Source: Xenorhabdus japonica
Lineage (GTDB): Bacteria > Pseudomonadota > Gammaproteobacteria > Enterobacterales > Enterobacteriaceae
Assembly (NCBI RefSeq): GCF_900115195.1
Contig: NZ_FOVO01000003.1
Location: forward strand, 91,596-155,595
DNA length: 64,000 nucleotides
Direction of reading: 5' to 3'
This document shows, one piece after another, positions 20,213 to 32,928 of this stretch. The notes under the pieces are model-generated. The model saw nothing but the letters and a program-made list of their open reading frames with translations, was not told where the DNA came from and made no database searches. The position numbers and the translations under genes are program-made. How positions within the stretch are numbered: the stretch's first letter is position 1; every line of letters begins with the position of its first letter.

Positions 20213-20893
20213 GTGAAATTTAAACTCGGCTACATTGCGTTCATATTATTGTTGACAGGGTGTGCAGGCCAACAAGTACATCAATCAGACATCAATAGAC
20301 AAACAGTGGCAAAACGTATTCTTAATAACAACAAGCCTGATTCTGCTTTCCACAAATTAACCAATAGATCTGTTCCCACACCGTTTGATAGTTTTATTGA
20401 ACGAGCGGCAAAACGTTATGGTGTTGATGTAACACTTATCAAAGCAATTATTCAGGTGGAATCTGGATTTCGTCCAGAGATTGTTAGTAAATCTAATGCG
20501 GTTGGCTTAATGCAAATTAAAGCATCTACAGCTGGGCGAGATGCTTATAGAATGAAAGGAAAATCAGGGCAGCCAACGATGCGTGAGTTAAAAGATCCTG
20601 AAACTAACATTGATCTTGGAACTGCTTATATCAGTATCCTGAAAAAACAGCATTTGGAAGGTATTTCCAATCCAGAAACGTTGTACTATGCAACAATAGT
20701 TGCTTATGTAAATGGCACAGGAGCCTTATTGCGAACGTTTGATTCAAACCGGGCTTTGGCAATTAATAAAATCAATCGAATGACGTCAAATGAGTTTTAT
20801 CAATATGTTCAAAATAACCATCCTGCACCACAGGCTCCGCGTTATTTATGGAAAGTGAAAAATGCTTACCGTTCTTTAGCTATTATTGACTAG
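20213..20893 (+). CDS. mltE: Membrane-bound lytic endotransglycosylase E
   Basis: A 226-residue lipoprotein of the SLT family (EmtA/MltE) that cleaves glycan strands endolytically in the periplasm. The lipobox LLTGC puts the lipidated Cys at 17. The catalytic Glu83 is in IIQVESGFRPE, followed by NAVGLMQIKAST, then YVNGTGALLRTF and NHPAPQAPRY as in E. coli EmtA. The start is GTG at 20213, with GAGGAAG 6 bases before. A linker of about 20 residues before the SLT domain is longer than in E. coli. It stands alone upstream of thrS. Confidence 0.9.
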   Translation: MKFKLGYIAFILLLTGCAGQQVHQSDINRQTVAKRILNNNKPDSAFHKLTNRSVPTPFDSFIERAAKRYGVDVTLIKAIIQVESGFRPEIVSKSNAVGLMQIKASTAGRDAYRMKGKSGQPTMRELKDPETNIDLGTAYISILKKQHLEGISNPETLYYATIVAYVNGTGALLRTFDSNRALAINKINRMTSNEFYQYVQNNHPAPQAPRYLWKVKNAYRSLAIID

Positions 20894-20944
20894 CTGAAAA
20901 TTACATAGTGACTGATGTTTATATTTTCTATAAATATCCAGAAC

Positions 20945-21068
20945 TATACCCTTCGTCTTTCAAATTACCTCTTTGTTGGCTGCACTCACCTCAGCCATAT
21001 AGTTATTTATGCTCCCCGGGATTTGCTTCCTTGCCGCCGCGACGTATCTTGAAATCCATTGGGCATAT
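20945..21068. repeat. ERIC element (inverted copy)
   Basis: A 124-base imperfect palindrome bounded by TATACCCTTCGTCTTTCAA and CTTGAAATCCATTGGGCATA, with the ERIC core (CTCACC...TAGTTATTTATGCTCCCCGGGA) in the middle. It is the reverse complement of the element at 53029. It lies between mltE and thrS. Confidence 0.85.
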
Positions 21069-21343
21069 CGCTGTATCTACAGATTTTTCTTATTTCCTGA
21101 TGGTATACATTTCGAAAATATAATTTTTGATTTCGCAGCAGAATAATCATCAAGCAATTGATGAAGCTGATTTAATGTCAAGATGAACTATTTTAACACC
21201 TAATCTGTGTGATAGTATGTCGGGCGAGTTAGGGCAAATGTACCGGATGCTTTTGAAATTGTGTCCTTAAATGTGTACACATCTTGCGGAGTGAAGCAAG
21301 AATTTGTTTCTAACGTGCTAATAATTAATTTGATTTAATGCAA

Positions 21344-21364
21344 GTGATCTTTCGTGTGGGTCAC
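21344..21364 (+). promoter_or_regulatory. thrS translational operator, tRNA-Thr anticodon-arm mimic
   Basis: GTGATCT and GGGTCAC form a 7-bp stem (with wobble pairs) around the 7-nt loop TTCGTGT. Read as an anticodon loop it has U33 followed by CGU, a threonine anticodon. It sits 10 bases before the AAGGA (21375-21379) of thrS. In E. coli threonyl-tRNA synthetase binds this element and blocks ribosome binding to its own mRNA. Confidence 0.85.
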
Positions 21365-21385
21365 CACTGTATATAAGGATTTTAA

Positions 21386-23314
21386 ATGCCTGTAATTACT
21401 CTTCCTGACGGTAGTCAACGTCAATTTGACCATGCTGTTTCCGTAATGGATGTAGCTAGTGATATCGGTGCTGGTTTGGCAAAAGCATGTATTGCTGGTC
21501 GTGTTAATGGTGAATTAGTTGACGCCTGTGAATTAATAGAAACCGATGCCAATCTTGCTATTATTACCAGCAAGAATGAAGAAGGCTTGGAAATTATCCG
21601 TCATTCATGTGCACATTTATTGGGTCATGCAATTAAGCAGTTGTGGCCTGATACGAAAATGGCTATCGGCCCTATCATTGACAATGGTTTCTATTACGAT
21701 GTCGATTTGGATCGCTCTTTGACGCAGGAAGATATCGAGCTACTTGAAAAACGCATGTTAGAACTTGCCAAAAAAGATTACGATGTCATAAAGAAAAAAG
21801 TCAGCTGGCAGGAAGCACGCGACGCATTTGCGACTCGTGGCGAAGAGTATAAGATTCAGATTTTGGATGAAAATATCAGCCATGATGATCGTCCAGGCCT
21901 GTACCACCATGAAGAATATGTTGATATGTGCCGTGGGCCACATGTCCCTAACATGCGCTTTTGCCATCACTTTAAACTGCAAAAAGTTGCCGGTGCATAC
22001 TGGCGCGGCAATAGCGACAACAAAATGTTGCAGCGTATTTATGGTACTGCGTGGGCTGATAAAAAGCAGCTTAATGCCTATTTACAACGTTTGGAAGAAG
22101 CTGCGAAACGCGATCACCGTAAAATTGGTAAGCAGCTTGACCTGTACCATATGCAGGAAGAAGCGCCAGGCATGGCGTTTTGGCATAATGATGGCTGGAC
22201 AATTTTCCGCGAGTTGGAAACTTTTGCCCGTATGAAGCTCAAAGAATACCAATATCAGGAAGTAAAAGGCCCATTCATGATGGACCGTATCCTGTGGGAA
22301 AAAACAGGGCATTGGGAAAACTATAAAGAGCATATGTTTACAACTTCATCGGAAAGTCGTGAATATTGTGTAAAACCGATGAACTGTCCGGGCCATGTCC
22401 AGATCTTCAACCAAGGGTTGAAATCCTACCGTGACTTACCTTTGCGTATGGCTGAATTTGGTAGCTGCCACCGTAATGAACCATCTGGTGCTTTACATGG
22501 TTTGATGCGTGTACGTGGCTTTACTCAAGATGATGCACATATCTTCTGTACTGAAGATCAGATTCTTCAAGAAGTCAGTAGCTGCATCAAAATGATTTAT
22601 GATGTGTATGGCACATTCGGCTTTGAGAAGATTGTTGTTAAATTATCAACTCGTCCAGAAAAACGCATTGGTACGGAAAAACAATGGGATAAAGCAGAAG
22701 CAGATCTTGCTGAAGCATTGAACCAAAATAGTATTGAATTTGAATACCAACCGGGTGAAGGGGCATTTTATGGCCCTAAAATTGAATTTACTCTGTATGA
22801 TTGTTTGGATCGTGCGTGGCAATGTGGTACTGTGCAACTCGATTTTTCACTGCCAGCACGTCTGAATGCGTCATATGTAGGTGAAAATAATGAACGTAAG
22901 GTTCCTGTAATGATTCACCGTGCTGTTCTAGGTTCTTTGGAGCGGTTTATCGGTATTCTGACAGAAGAATACGCTGGGTTTTTCCCAACATGGTTGGCTC
23001 CTCAGCAGGTAGTTGTCATGAATATCACTGACGGTCAGTCAGATTATGTACAGGAATTGGTTAAAAAACTTCAAGATGCAGGTATTCGTGCAAAAGCAGA
23101 CTTGAGAAATGAGAAGATTGGTTTTAAAATCCGTGAACACACTCTGCGTCGTGTACCTTACATGCTTGTTTGTGGTGATAAAGAAGTCGAATCAGGAAAA
23201 GTATCTGTTCGTACTCGCCGCGGCAAAGATTTAGGTAGCATTAATGTCAGTGAATTTACAGAAAAACTGCTGACAGAAATACGCAATCGTAATCTTCATC
23301 AATTGGAGGAATAA
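21386..23314 (+). CDS. thrS: Threonyl-tRNA synthetase
   Basis: A 642-residue class II synthetase of full length. It has an N-terminal TGS domain (1-61), an editing domain with the [10 protein letters not shown] zinc/editing motif, the catalytic core with [36 protein letters not shown] and the zinc ligands Cys/His/His, and a C-terminal anticodon-binding domain (about 540-642). It charges tRNA-Thr. The upstream tRNA-like operator indicates autoregulation. infC starts three bases after the stop. Confidence 0.97.
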   Translation: MPVITLPDGSQRQFDHAVSVMDVASDIGAGLAKACIAGRVNGELVDACELIETDANLAIITSKNEEGLEIIRHSCAHLLGHAIKQLWPDTKMAIGPIIDNGFYYDVDLDRSLTQEDIELLEKRMLELAKKDYDVIKKKVSWQEARDAFATRGEEYKIQILDENISHDDRPGLYHHEEYVDMCRGPHVPNMRFCHHFKLQKVAGAYWRGNSDNKMLQRIYGTAWADKKQLNAYLQRLEEAAKRDHRKIGKQLDLYHMQEEAPGMAFWHNDGWTIFRELETFARMKLKEYQYQEVKGPFMMDRILWEKTGHWENYKEHMFTTSSESREYCVKPMNCPGHVQIFNQGLKSYRDLPLRMAEFGSCHRNEPSGALHGLMRVRGFTQDDAHIFCTEDQILQEVSSCIKMIYDVYGTFGFEKIVVKLSTRPEKRIGTEKQWDKAEADLAEALNQNSIEFEYQPGEGAFYGPKIEFTLYDCLDRAWQCGTVQLDFSLPARLNASYVGENNERKVPVMIHRAVLGSLERFIGILTEEYAGFFPTWLAPQQVVVMNITDGQSDYVQELVKKLQDAGIRAKADLRNEKIGFKIREHTLRRVPYMLVCGDKEVESGKVSVRTRRGKDLGSINVSEFTEKLLTEIRNRNLHQLEE

Positions 23315-23317
23315 GGT

Positions 23318-23857
23318 ATTAAAGGCGGAAAAAGAATTCAACCGGCGCGCCCAAATCGCATTAATGAAGAGATTCGCGCCTCTGAAGTTCGTTTAACTGG
23401 ATTAGATGGCGAGCAGATTGGTATTGTCAATCTGAGAGAAGCTCTTGAGAAAGCTGAGGAAGCTGGTGTTGATTTAGTTGAAATCAGCCCAAATGCCGAA
23501 CCGCCGGTTTGTCGTATTATGGATTACGGCAAGTTCCTCTATGAGAAGAGTAAGTCAGTCAAAGAACAGAAAAAGAAACAAAAGGTTATTCAGGTTAAGG
23601 AAATTAAATTCCGTCCTGGTACAGATGAAGGCGACTATCAGGTCAAACTACGCAACCTGATTCGTTTTCTGGAAGATGGCGATAAAGCTAAAATCACCCT
23701 GCGTTTCCGTGGGCGTGAAATGGCACACCAGCAGATTGGTATCGAAATGCTTAACCGCATCCGTGACGATCTGAGTGAACTGGCTATGGTCGAATCCTTC
23801 CCAACGAAGGTTGAAGGCCGCCAGATGATCATGGTGCTCGCTCCTAAGAAGAAATAG
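23318..23857 (+). CDS. infC: Translation initiation factor IF-3 (AUU start)
   Basis: A 179-residue protein if read from the ATT at 23318 (first residues [18 protein letters not shown]), matching E. coli IF3 in length and in its N-terminus KGGKRVQTARPNRIN. No ATG, GTG or TTG lies in frame near this point, and the first in-frame ATG (23519) would delete the N-terminal domain. The AUU codon is the well-known feature that lets IF3 repress its own translation. The N-domain ([22 protein letters not shown]), the Lys-rich linker and the C-domain ([14 protein letters not shown]) are all present. IF3 monitors initiator tRNA on the 30S subunit. Confidence 0.96.
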   Translation: MKGGKRIQPARPNRINEEIRASEVRLTGLDGEQIGIVNLREALEKAEEAGVDLVEISPNAEPPVCRIMDYGKFLYEKSKSVKEQKKKQKVIQVKEIKFRPGTDEGDYQVKLRNLIRFLEDGDKAKITLRFRGREMAHQQIGIEMLNRIRDDLSELAMVESFPTKVEGRQMIMVLAPKKK

Positions 23858-23876
23858 TCAGGCAAACAAGTAATGA

Positions 23877-24149
<273 letters not shown>

Positions 24150-24183
24150 GCAAATTTTTTAGATTAGAATTTAGAGACGATAG

Positions 24184-24549
<366 letters not shown>

Positions 24550-24559
24550 GTCAGGTTAG

Positions 24560-24590
24560 AAGAGGGAGCTTGCTCCCTCTTTTACTTTTT
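24560..24590 (+). terminator. Terminator after rplT
   Basis: AAGAGGGAGC pairs with GCTCCCTCTT, with almost no loop, followed by TTACTTTTTT. Confidence 0.85.
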
Positions 24591-24729
24591 TCCAAAATGT
24601 GGCTTACTATTGATTGAAAAATATATATTGTTCGAAAAATATATGTGATCAGATAGTATATATGATTAGATAATATTGTGATTTGATCACAATTAGTGAG
24701 AGCAAAAAGGATACAGGAGAAAGAACAAA

Positions 24730-24777
24730 ATGATGAAGTTAGCCTTTTTTCGTTTCTTTTTTTACTTTAGCGCCTGA
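24730..24777 (+). CDS. pheM: PheM leader peptide (pheST attenuator)
   Basis: A 15-codon ORF [15 protein letters not shown] (or 14 residues from the second ATG at 24733), close to E. coli PheM [14 protein letters not shown]. Six of its residues are Phe. ACAGGAGA upstream is the ribosome binding site. When charged tRNA-Phe is scarce, ribosomes stall on the Phe codons and the downstream terminator does not form, so pheST is transcribed. Confidence 0.93.
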   Translation: [15 protein letters not shown]

Positions 24778-24825
24778 TATCAGGGGGCTTTGCGCGTAAG
24801 AAAAGAAATGAAAAATAGCGCTTGA

Positions 24826-24848
24826 GCCTCCAGTGTGGAGGCTTTTTT
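24826..24848 (+). terminator. pheST attenuator terminator
   Basis: GCCTCC-AGTGT-GGAGGC followed by six T, 48 bases after the pheM stop. It is the transcription attenuator governed by PheM translation. Confidence 0.88.
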
Positions 24849-24867
24849 ATTTTTATGGCCTCATTAA

Positions 24868-25914
<1,047 letters not shown>

Positions 25915-25929
25915 GGCGGGTATAATCTC

Positions 25930-28320
25930 ATGAAATTCAGTGAACTCTGGTTACGCGAGTGGGCAAACCCTGCCATTAGTAGTGACGCATTGTCTGATCA
26001 AATCACCATGGCTGGTTTGGAAGTTGATGGTGTTGAAAAAGTGGCAGGTCAATTCCACGGTGTATTTGTTGGTGAAGTTGTTGAGTGTGGACAACACCCA
26101 AACGCAGATAAATTGCGTGTCACAAAAGTTAATGTCGGTGGCGAACGTCTGTTGGATATTGTTTGTGGAGCACCAAATTGCCGACAAGGGCTTCGTGTTG
26201 CTGTCGCTACTATCGGAGCTGTGCTACCGGGTGACTTTAAAATTAAGCCAGCTAAATTGCGTGGAGAGCCGTCAGAAGGAATGCTGTGTTCATTTTCAGA
26301 ACTAGGCATTGCCAACGATCAGGATGGCATCATTGAACTGCCGACAGATGCTCCGATTGGTGTTGATCTGCGTGATTACATGAAATTAGATGATAACGCG
26401 ATTGAAATCAGCATTACACCAAACCGTGCTGATTGTCTGAGCATCATGGGTGTTGCCCGTGACGTTGCGGTCATCAATAAATTGTCCATGATGGCAGAGC
26501 CGAAAATAGAAGCGGTTCAACCAACTACAGATGCGACATTCCCTATTCGCGTTGATGCTCCTGAAGCCTGCCCACGTTATTTAGGGCGTGTGATTAAGAA
26601 TGTGAACGTCAAGGCGACCACTCCATTGTGGATGCGTGAAAAATTGCGTCGTGGTGGCATTCGTTCCATTGATCCGATTGTTGATATCACCAACTATGTC
26701 TTGCTCGAATTAGGTCAGCCATTGCATGCGTTCGATTTGGATCGTTTGAATGGTTCAATTATTGTTCGCTTGGCTGAGCAAGATGAAAAACTCACTCTGC
26801 TAGATGGCAATGAAATAGAACTTTCTGCTGAAACACTTGTTATTTCTGATGAAAAACAACCAGTTGCTATGGCGGGGATTTTCGGTGGGGAGCATTCTGG
26901 TGTTAACACGGAAACTCAGCATATTATGCTGGAAAGTGCGTTTTTTGCACCGCTGGCAATTACCGGTCGTGCCCGTCGTTATGGTTTGCATACCGATGCT
27001 TCTCATCGTTTTGAACGTGGTGTTGACCCACAGCTTCAACATAAAGCGATAGAATATGCCACTCAATTGTTAATCGACATCTGCGGTGGAGAAGCAGGAG
27101 AAGTCGTTGATGTTACTAGCGAATCTCACTTACCAAAACCAGCAATGATTACTCTTAATCGCAATAAATTGGATCGCTTGATTGGTCATCATGTCGCTGA
27201 TGAGCAGGTAACAGATATCCTGACGCGTTTAGGTTGTCAAGTAACTGTCCAGAATGATAGCTGGCAAGTTGTTGCACCTAGCTGGCGTTTTGATATGCAG
27301 ATCGAAGAAGATTTGGTTGAAGAGGTTGCCCGTATTTATGGTTATAACAACATCCCTGATGTGCCAGTGCGTGCAGATCTGATTATGACTTCACATCGTG
27401 AAGCTGATTTGCCACTGAAGCGGGTTAAAGCAATGTTGGTGGACAAAGGCTATCAAGAAGCGATTACTTATAGTTTCGTTGATCCTAAGGTTCAGCAATA
27501 TCTCCACCCACAGGAAAAAGCGTTAATTTTACCTAATCCGATTTCGGCGGATATGTCTGCGATGCGCTTGTCTTTACTGACAGGGTTACTGACCACGGTC
27601 GCCTATAACCAAAATCGTCAGCAAAATCGCGTTCGCTTATTTGAAACAGGATTGCGTTTTGTGCCAGATGACAAGGCGGAACACGGGGTTCGTCAGGAAT
27701 TGATGCTCGGTGGTGTTATTGCAGGAAACCGTTTTGAAGAGCACTGGTCGATTGAAAAACAAACAGTTGATTTCTTTGATTTGAAGGGCGATTTAGAATC
27801 TGTTTTAGAAATGACTGGTAAACTATCTGCAATTTCCTTCAAGGCAGAAGAACATCCTGCTTTGCATCCTGGACAAAGTGCTGGGATTTATCTGGAAAAT
27901 CGTTACATTGGCTATATTGGTGTTGTTCATCCAGAATTGGAGCGTAAACTTGATTTAAATAGTCGTACTGTAGTATTCGAGTTATTATGGGGTAGTCTGG
28001 TAGATCGCATGATTCCTGAGATGAAGGAGGTTTCTCGCTTCCCATCTAACCGCCGTGATATAGCTATAGTTGTGCCTGAAAATGTAGCCGCAGAAGATAT
28101 TCTGGCTGAATGTAAGAAAATTGGCGTAAATCATATAGTTGGCATAAACTTATTTGATGTATATTGTGGTAAAGGGGTCGCAGAAGGCTACAAGAGCCTT
28201 GCAATAAGCTTAATCTTGCAGGATACATCACGTACACTGGAAGAAGAAGAAATTTCAGCGGCCATCAATAAATGTGTAGCTGCATTAGCACAGCGATTCC
28301 AAGCATCCTTGAGAGATTGA
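25930..28320 (+). CDS. pheT: Phenylalanyl-tRNA synthetase beta subunit
   Basis: A 796-residue subunit of normal length, with an N-terminal EMAP/OB-like domain (about 40-150, [15 protein letters not shown]), the B3/4 editing domain, the catalytic-like B6/B7 core and a C-terminal anticodon-recognition domain ([14 protein letters not shown]). Its last 50 bases are copied in tandem just downstream (see the duplication at 28271-28500); the gene itself ends intact at FQASLRD. Confidence 0.97.
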   Translation: MKFSELWLREWANPAISSDALSDQITMAGLEVDGVEKVAGQFHGVFVGEVVECGQHPNADKLRVTKVNVGGERLLDIVCGAPNCRQGLRVAVATIGAVLPGDFKIKPAKLRGEPSEGMLCSFSELGIANDQDGIIELPTDAPIGVDLRDYMKLDDNAIEISITPNRADCLSIMGVARDVAVINKLSMMAEPKIEAVQPTTDATFPIRVDAPEACPRYLGRVIKNVNVKATTPLWMREKLRRGGIRSIDPIVDITNYVLLELGQPLHAFDLDRLNGSIIVRLAEQDEKLTLLDGNEIELSAETLVISDEKQPVAMAGIFGGEHSGVNTETQHIMLESAFFAPLAITGRARRYGLHTDASHRFERGVDPQLQHKAIEYATQLLIDICGGEAGEVVDVTSESHLPKPAMITLNRNKLDRLIGHHVADEQVTDILTRLGCQVTVQNDSWQVVAPSWRFDMQIEEDLVEEVARIYGYNNIPDVPVRADLIMTSHREADLPLKRVKAMLVDKGYQEAITYSFVDPKVQQYLHPQEKALILPNPISADMSAMRLSLLTGLLTTVAYNQNRQQNRVRLFETGLRFVPDDKAEHGVRQELMLGGVIAGNRFEEHWSIEKQTVDFFDLKGDLESVLEMTGKLSAISFKAEEHPALHPGQSAGIYLENRYIGYIGVVHPELERKLDLNSRTVVFELLWGSLVDRMIPEMKEVSRFPSNRRDIAIVVPENVAAEDILAECKKIGVNHIVGINLFDVYCGKGVAEGYKSLAISLILQDTSRTLEEEEISAAINKCVAALAQRFQASLRD

Positions 28321-28500
28321 ACTTATGGTGCTTATTGAAGCTGAAATGTCTGAAAATCTATTTGAGAAACTGAGTATTAGCAAACAATGCGTAGCTGCAT
28401 TAGCACAGCGATTCCAAGCATCCTTGAGGAACTGAACTTATGGCGCTTACTAAAGCTGAAATGTCTGAAAATCTATTTGAGAAACTGGGTATTAGCAAAC
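28271..28500. repeat. 115-bp tandem duplication across the pheT/ihfA junction
   Basis: Copy A is 28271-28385 and copy B 28386-28500, with a constant offset of 115. Each carries the 3' end of pheT, the short gap and the first codons of ihfA. I count 8 differences in 115 positions, all transitions. Copy A ends pheT properly; copy B starts ihfA properly. Between them the order is false ihfA start followed by false pheT end. Confidence 0.95.
28325..28435 (+). pseudogene. Chimeric mini-ORF made by the duplication (ihfA start fused to pheT end)
   Basis: A 36-residue ORF. Residues 1-21 are the IHF-alpha N-terminus ([20 protein letters not shown]) and the rest is the PheT C-terminus ([15 protein letters not shown]). 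It is in frame throughout and uses the same upstream context as the real ihfA start (TTGAACTT before the ATG). It follows the pheT stop by four bases and ends four bases before the ihfA ATG, so ribosomes could reinitiate through it. Function is unknown and may be nil. Confidence 0.6.
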
Positions 28501-28736
28501 GTGACGCTAAAGATCTGGTAGAAATATTCTTTGAAGAAGTGCGTCGTTCTTTAGAGAATGGGGAACAAGTAAAGTTATCTGGTTTTGGAAATTTTGATTT
28601 GCGGGATAAAAATCAACGCCCAGGCCGTAATCCCAAAACGGGCGAAGATATTCCGATTACGGCTCGCCGTGTTGTCACTTTTCGTCCAGGTCAAAAGCTA
28701 AAAAACCGGGTGGAAAAAGCGTTACCCAAAGAATAA
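28440..28736 (+). CDS. ihfA: Integration host factor alpha subunit
   Basis: A 98-residue DNA-bending protein of the HU/IHF family. It has [13 protein letters not shown], the beta-arm region [22 protein letters not shown] with the intercalating Pro, and [20 protein letters not shown]. It pairs with IhfB (not in the window). Co-transcribed behind pheST as in E. coli; its start lies in copy B of the 115-bp duplication. Confidence 0.97.
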   Translation: MALTKAEMSENLFEKLGISKRDAKDLVEIFFEEVRRSLENGEQVKLSGFGNFDLRDKNQRPGRNPKTGEDIPITARRVVTFRPGQKLKNRVEKALPKE

Positions 28737-28742
28737 ATATAT

Positions 28743-28768
28743 AAAAAGGTCGCATTTGCGGCCTTTTT
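28743..28768 (+). terminator. Terminator after ihfA
   Basis: AAAAAGGTCGCA pairs with TGCGGCCTTTTT (one mismatch), giving a U-rich 3' end. Confidence 0.8.
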
Positions 28769-28819
28769 CTTATCTTTTATATCTCATTGTGCTTAATAGG
28801 AAGGGTACATATTTTCTAA

Positions 28820-29830
28820 ATGGCCTCACATCACATACGCTCAGTTTATGAGTTAATCACTTATCACAAAAAACGTAACCATCAAGTGATGGCTATTTTG
28901 TCTGTTTTATTCGTTATTCTATTCATTTTGTCATTATGTGCAGGTGAAATCTGGTTTTGGCCTGATCAATGGTTATCAGAACCTGCCCAGTTGTTCATTT
29001 GGCAGTTGAGGTTGCCCAGAGCGATTACGGTGATGGTGATTGGTGCGAGTTTGGCCTTATCAGGGGCAATTATGCAGGCTTTGTTTGAGAATCCGTTGGC
29101 GGAGCCGGGATTGCTTGGGATCAGTAATGGCGCTGGTGTTGTAGTGGTATTTTTAATACTCATCTTTCATGGTATTGCTCCATTGTGGTTATTAAGTATT
29201 GGAGCGATATTTGGGGCGCTTTTCATGACTGCCATTTTATTGGGATTTTCCAGAAAACATCAAGTGACCAATACCCGTCTGTTATTGATTGGAGTTGCTT
29301 TTGGCGTGATCTTTGGTGCCTTGATGACATGGATGGTCTATTTCAGTACAAGTTTGGATCTCCGGCAATTGATGTATTGGATGATGGGAAGTTTCAGTGG
29401 TATTGATTGGCGCCAAAAGTGGTTGGTTATTGCATTGCTTCCCGCTATTTTATGGTTAAGCAGCAAAGGCAATATTTTGAATTATCTCTCTCTTGGGGAA
29501 TTACAGGCTCGGCAACTGGGGATATCTCACCACAAATGGCGTAATTTATTTGTCTCGGTGATTGGATTATTAGTTGGTTTGAGTGTTGCTCTCGCGGGAA
29601 CGATCAGTTTTATCGGCTTGGTTATTCCTCATATCTTAAGATTGATTGGCTTGACTGATCATAAGGCATTGCTTCCGGCCAGTGTATTGGCAGGAGGCAG
29701 TGGTTTATTGTTGGCAGATTTAGTTTCCCGCCTATCATTATCTCATGCAGAAGTACCTATTGGGGTTGTCACTGTAACCTTAGGCTCACCCATTTTTATA
29801 TGGCTTTTATTAAGAACACGTCACTATTAA
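28820..29830 (+). CDS. btuC: Vitamin B12 ABC transporter permease BtuC
   Basis: A 336-residue FecCD-family permease with ten predicted membrane helices. Family motifs include [40 protein letters not shown] and the coupling-loop region [14 protein letters not shown]. It forms the BtuC2D2 importer with the ATPase encoded next. In E. coli btuE lies between btuC and btuD; here only 49 bases separate them. No cobalamin riboswitch is visible in the short upstream gap. Confidence 0.92.
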   Translation: MASHHIRSVYELITYHKKRNHQVMAILSVLFVILFILSLCAGEIWFWPDQWLSEPAQLFIWQLRLPRAITVMVIGASLALSGAIMQALFENPLAEPGLLGISNGAGVVVVFLILIFHGIAPLWLLSIGAIFGALFMTAILLGFSRKHQVTNTRLLLIGVAFGVIFGALMTWMVYFSTSLDLRQLMYWMMGSFSGIDWRQKWLVIALLPAILWLSSKGNILNYLSLGELQARQLGISHHKWRNLFVSVIGLLVGLSVALAGTISFIGLVIPHILRLIGLTDHKALLPASVLAGGSGLLLADLVSRLSLSHAEVPIGVVTVTLGSPIFIWLLLRTRHY

Positions 29831-29879
29831 GAAATACCATTCTGCCTGTTAATGTGGACAATAAGATAAGGATAGTAAC

Positions 29880-30647
29880 ATGAGTGGTCAGCCGATTTTG
29901 GAACTGGACAATATTACTGTCGACAACAGATTGAGATCATTGTCCGAATCTGTTACGAGAGGAAAACAAATTCATTTGGTTGGGTTAAATGGTTCAGGGA
30001 AGAGCACATTGCTTTCAGCGATTGCGGGAATGTTATCCTATAGTGGCAATATTCGTTTGAATAGTCGGAATTTGCAGGATTACCGCCAGCACGAGTTGGC
30101 AAAGCATCGCGCCTGGCTTTCTCAATCTGCTTCTATTCCTGTTATGCCTGTTTTCCAGTATTTAGATATGTTTCGCCCTGAATCCGCTCCATTGGCCCAG
30201 AGTGAAAATGTGTTACATGAACTTTGCCAGCAAATGAAACTCCTCCCATTGCTTTCTTCATCAATTGGTCAACTCTCTGGTGGAGAGTGGCAGCGTGTCA
30301 GATTAGCAGGCACTTTTTTGCAAATATGGCCGGATCTGAATCCTGATGGGAATTTACTCTTACTTGATGAGCCAACCAATAACCTTGATATCACCCAGAA
30401 AGCGATTTTAGATAAGCTCACTAAAAGATTTTGTGCATTGGGGGGAACGGTATTATTGAGTAGCCATGATCTTGACCACACGTATGAACAGGCTACAGAT
30501 GTATGGCTGCTTTCGCATGGAAAACTGTTGGCATCAGGTATGCCACAGAATGTAATGACAGAACGTAATTTATCAGAAATTTTTGAAGCGAATATTGGAC
30601 ATATCAAAAATGTCAGCTATAAATTATGGAGGGTCAACCACGTATAA
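29880..30647 (+). CDS. btuD: Vitamin B12 ABC transporter ATPase BtuD
   Basis: A 255-residue ATPase with Walker A GLNGSGKST, signature LSGGEWQRVRLAG, Walker B LLLLDEPTNNLD and switch His in LSSHDLDH. It energises BtuC for cobalamin import; the periplasmic partner BtuF is not in the window. Its start ATG follows AAGGATAGTAAC. Confidence 0.93.
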   Translation: MSGQPILELDNITVDNRLRSLSESVTRGKQIHLVGLNGSGKSTLLSAIAGMLSYSGNIRLNSRNLQDYRQHELAKHRAWLSQSASIPVMPVFQYLDMFRPESAPLAQSENVLHELCQQMKLLPLLSSSIGQLSGGEWQRVRLAGTFLQIWPDLNPDGNLLLLDEPTNNLDITQKAILDKLTKRFCALGGTVLLSSHDLDHTYEQATDVWLLSHGKLLASGMPQNVMTERNLSEIFEANIGHIKNVSYKLWRVNHV

Positions 30648-30804
30648 TTTCCACAAGTGAAATCCACCATAATCATTACCTGCTATCTGCTTTTGGTGTC
30701 TAGTTGGTCCAAAGTTGTTTTCCGTTGATGTTTTATTAAGAAATAACCAGTTAGAATTGGCTAACTAAAATACAATTTTGGATATAATAAGGCATAAGGC
30801 GGTT

Positions 30805-31950
30805 ATGGATAGTTTTTTGCCATTTTCTCGTCCTGCGATTGGCAGTGAGGAGATAGAAGCAATCGAGAAAGTTTTACACTCAGGTTGGATTACTACAGGC
30901 CCACAAAACCATCGGTTAGAGCAAGATTTTTCTCTGATGTTTGGATGCAAACATGCTATTGCTCTATGTTCCGCTACTGCGGGAATGCATTTGGCTTTGT
31001 TGGCGTTAGGCATAGGCCCTGGTGATGAAATTATTACACCTTCCCAAACTTGGGTTTCCACTATTAATATGATTTGTTTGTTGGGCGCTGAACCCGTCAT
31101 GGTTGATGTTGACCGTGATACATTGATGGTCAGTGCAGAAACAATCAAACAAGCGATAACACCAAAAACCAAAGCTATTATTCCTGTCCATTATGCGGGA
31201 GCGCCTTGCGATCTTGACGCTCTTCGCGTTGTTGCCCAAGAAGCTAAGGTTCCCCTGATTGAAGATGCGGCTCATGCTGTCGGTACCTGCTATAAAAATA
31301 AATGGATCGGAGAACAGGGGACAGCAATCTTTTCTTTCCATGCGATCAAAAATATGACCTGTGCCGAAGGTGGCATGTTTGTTACAGATGATGATGAACT
31401 TGCCCAAAAGATCCGTTGTTTAAAATTTCATGGGTTAGCTGTTGACGCGTTTGATAGACAAATTCAGGGTAGAAAACCCCAAGCAGAAGTTATTGAGCCA
31501 AGTTTTAAATATAATCTATCAGATATTCATGCGGCAGTGGCGATTGTGCAACTAGGCAAACTGGCATCAATGAATGAACGTCGTCGGGAGTTGGTTGCTC
31601 GGTATTCTGCTGCTCTTGTTGATTCATCTTTGCAAATGCTGAAAGTTCCCGAATATCAGCATTTGCATTCCCATCATCTTTTTATGGTGCGTGTTGATAA
31701 AAATATTTGTGGTATTGACCGTGATACTTTCATGGCACATCTAAAAGACAGAAATGTTGGTACAGGGCTGCATTTTAGGGCTGCACACACACAGAAATAT
31801 TATCGTGAGCGTTATCCACAACTTTCCCTGCCAATGTCAGAGTGGAATTCGTCAACACTTTGTTCATTACCACTTTTCCCAGATATGAACAATGATGATG
31901 TGGATCGTGTCGTAAATGCGATGACTAAAATTCTTGCGGAGCATAAGTAA
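30805..31950 (+). CDS. arnB: UDP-L-Ara4O:glutamate aminotransferase
   Basis: A 381-residue PLP enzyme of the DegT/DnrJ/EryC1 family that converts UDP-4-keto-arabinose to UDP-L-Ara4N. The PLP lysine is Lys182 in [13 protein letters not shown], the same number as in E. coli; SATAGMH and HYAGAPCD line the cofactor site. I chose ATG 30805 ([11 protein letters not shown]) over the TTG at 30778 because of homology and the AAGGCGG just before it. First gene of arnBCADTEF, which modifies lipid A and gives resistance to cationic peptides. Confidence 0.94.
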   Translation: MDSFLPFSRPAIGSEEIEAIEKVLHSGWITTGPQNHRLEQDFSLMFGCKHAIALCSATAGMHLALLALGIGPGDEIITPSQTWVSTINMICLLGAEPVMVDVDRDTLMVSAETIKQAITPKTKAIIPVHYAGAPCDLDALRVVAQEAKVPLIEDAAHAVGTCYKNKWIGEQGTAIFSFHAIKNMTCAEGGMFVTDDDELAQKIRCLKFHGLAVDAFDRQIQGRKPQAEVIEPSFKYNLSDIHAAVAIVQLGKLASMNERRRELVARYSAALVDSSLQMLKVPEYQHLHSHHLFMVRVDKNICGIDRDTFMAHLKDRNVGTGLHFRAAHTQKYYRERYPQLSLPMSEWNSSTLCSLPLFPDMNNDDVDRVVNAMTKILAEHK

Positions 31951-32928
31951 GTGACATTTAAAAAGATCAAAAAAGTTTCGGTCGTTATTCCTGTTTACAA
32001 CGAAGAAGAAAGTTTGCCCCAGTTGTTAGAAAGAACGCTTGCTGTGTGCCAAAAATTAGAACAGAAATACGAATTAATCTTGGTCGACGATGGCAGTCGT
32101 GATAGCTCTGCTGAAATTTTAACTCAAGCGGCTGAATCTCCGGAAAATCATGTAATTACCATCTTACTTAATCGTAATTATGGGCAACATTCAGCAATTA
32201 TGGCAGGTTTCCATCAAGCTTCTGGTGATCTGATTATTACACTTGATGCTGATTTGCAAAATCCGCCAGAAGAAATTCCTCGTTTAATTAAAACAGCAGA
32301 AGAGGGATATGACGTTGTGGGGACTCGTCGGGCTAATCGTCAGGATTCTTGGTTCCGTAAAACCGCTTCCAAAATGATCAATGCGATGATAACCAAGGCG
32401 ACGGGGCGTTCGATGGGGGATTATGGTTGCATGTTGCGCGCTTATCGACGTCACATCGTGCAGGCGATGCTTCAATGCCATGAGCGCAGTACGTTTATTC
32501 CTATTCTTGCTAACACTTTTGCACGCAAAACAGTAGAAATTGAAGTAGCCCATGCAGAGCGTGAATTTGGGGACTCCAAGTACAGTTTTATGAACTTGAT
32601 CAATCTGATGTATGACCTTCTGACGTGCTTAACAACTGCACCATTGCGGTTATTGAGTGTCGTGGGAAGTATCATTGCCATAATGGGTTTTCTGTTGGCA
32701 GTGTTATTGATTGCTTTACGTCTTATATTTGGCTCCATGTGGGCTGCGGAAGGAGTATTTACCCTGTTTGCTATTCTTTTCATGTTCATCGGAGCACAGT
32801 TCGTCGCAATGGGGTTATTGGGTGAATACATTGGGCGGATATATAACGATGTTCGTGCTCGCCCACGTTATTTTATTCAAAAAGTGGTCGGAGTTAAAAA
32901 GACCAATGATAATCAGGAAGAAAGCTAA
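31951..32928 (+). CDS. arnC: Undecaprenyl-phosphate Ara4FN transferase
   Basis: A 325-residue GT2 glycosyltransferase. The GT-A core has [21 protein letters not shown] and the metal-binding LDADLQNPP, and two C-terminal membrane helices (about 235-255 and 268-292) anchor it in the inner membrane. It moves formylated Ara4N onto undecaprenyl phosphate. GTG start directly after the arnB stop, and its own stop overlaps arnA by one base. Confidence 0.94.
   Translation: MTFKKIKKVSVVIPVYNEEESLPQLLERTLAVCQKLEQKYELILVDDGSRDSSAEILTQAAESPENHVITILLNRNYGQHSAIMAGFHQASGDLIITLDADLQNPPEEIPRLIKTAEEGYDVVGTRRANRQDSWFRKTASKMINAMITKATGRSMGDYGCMLRAYRRHIVQAMLQCHERSTFIPILANTFARKTVEIEVAHAEREFGDSKYSFMNLINLMYDLLTCLTTAPLRLLSVVGSIIAIMGFLLAVLLIALRLIFGSMWAAEGVFTLFAILFMFIGAQFVAMGLLGEYIGRIYNDVRARPRYFIQKVVGVKKTNDNQEES

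Noticed and set aside
30740..30790. PhoP or PmrA box for the arn operon (CAGTTA-N5-GGCTAA at 30748-30764; TATAAT at 30783)
   Set aside because: The hexamers match the PhoP consensus poorly, spacing to a -10 is wrong, and the TATAAT lies too close to the arnB start.
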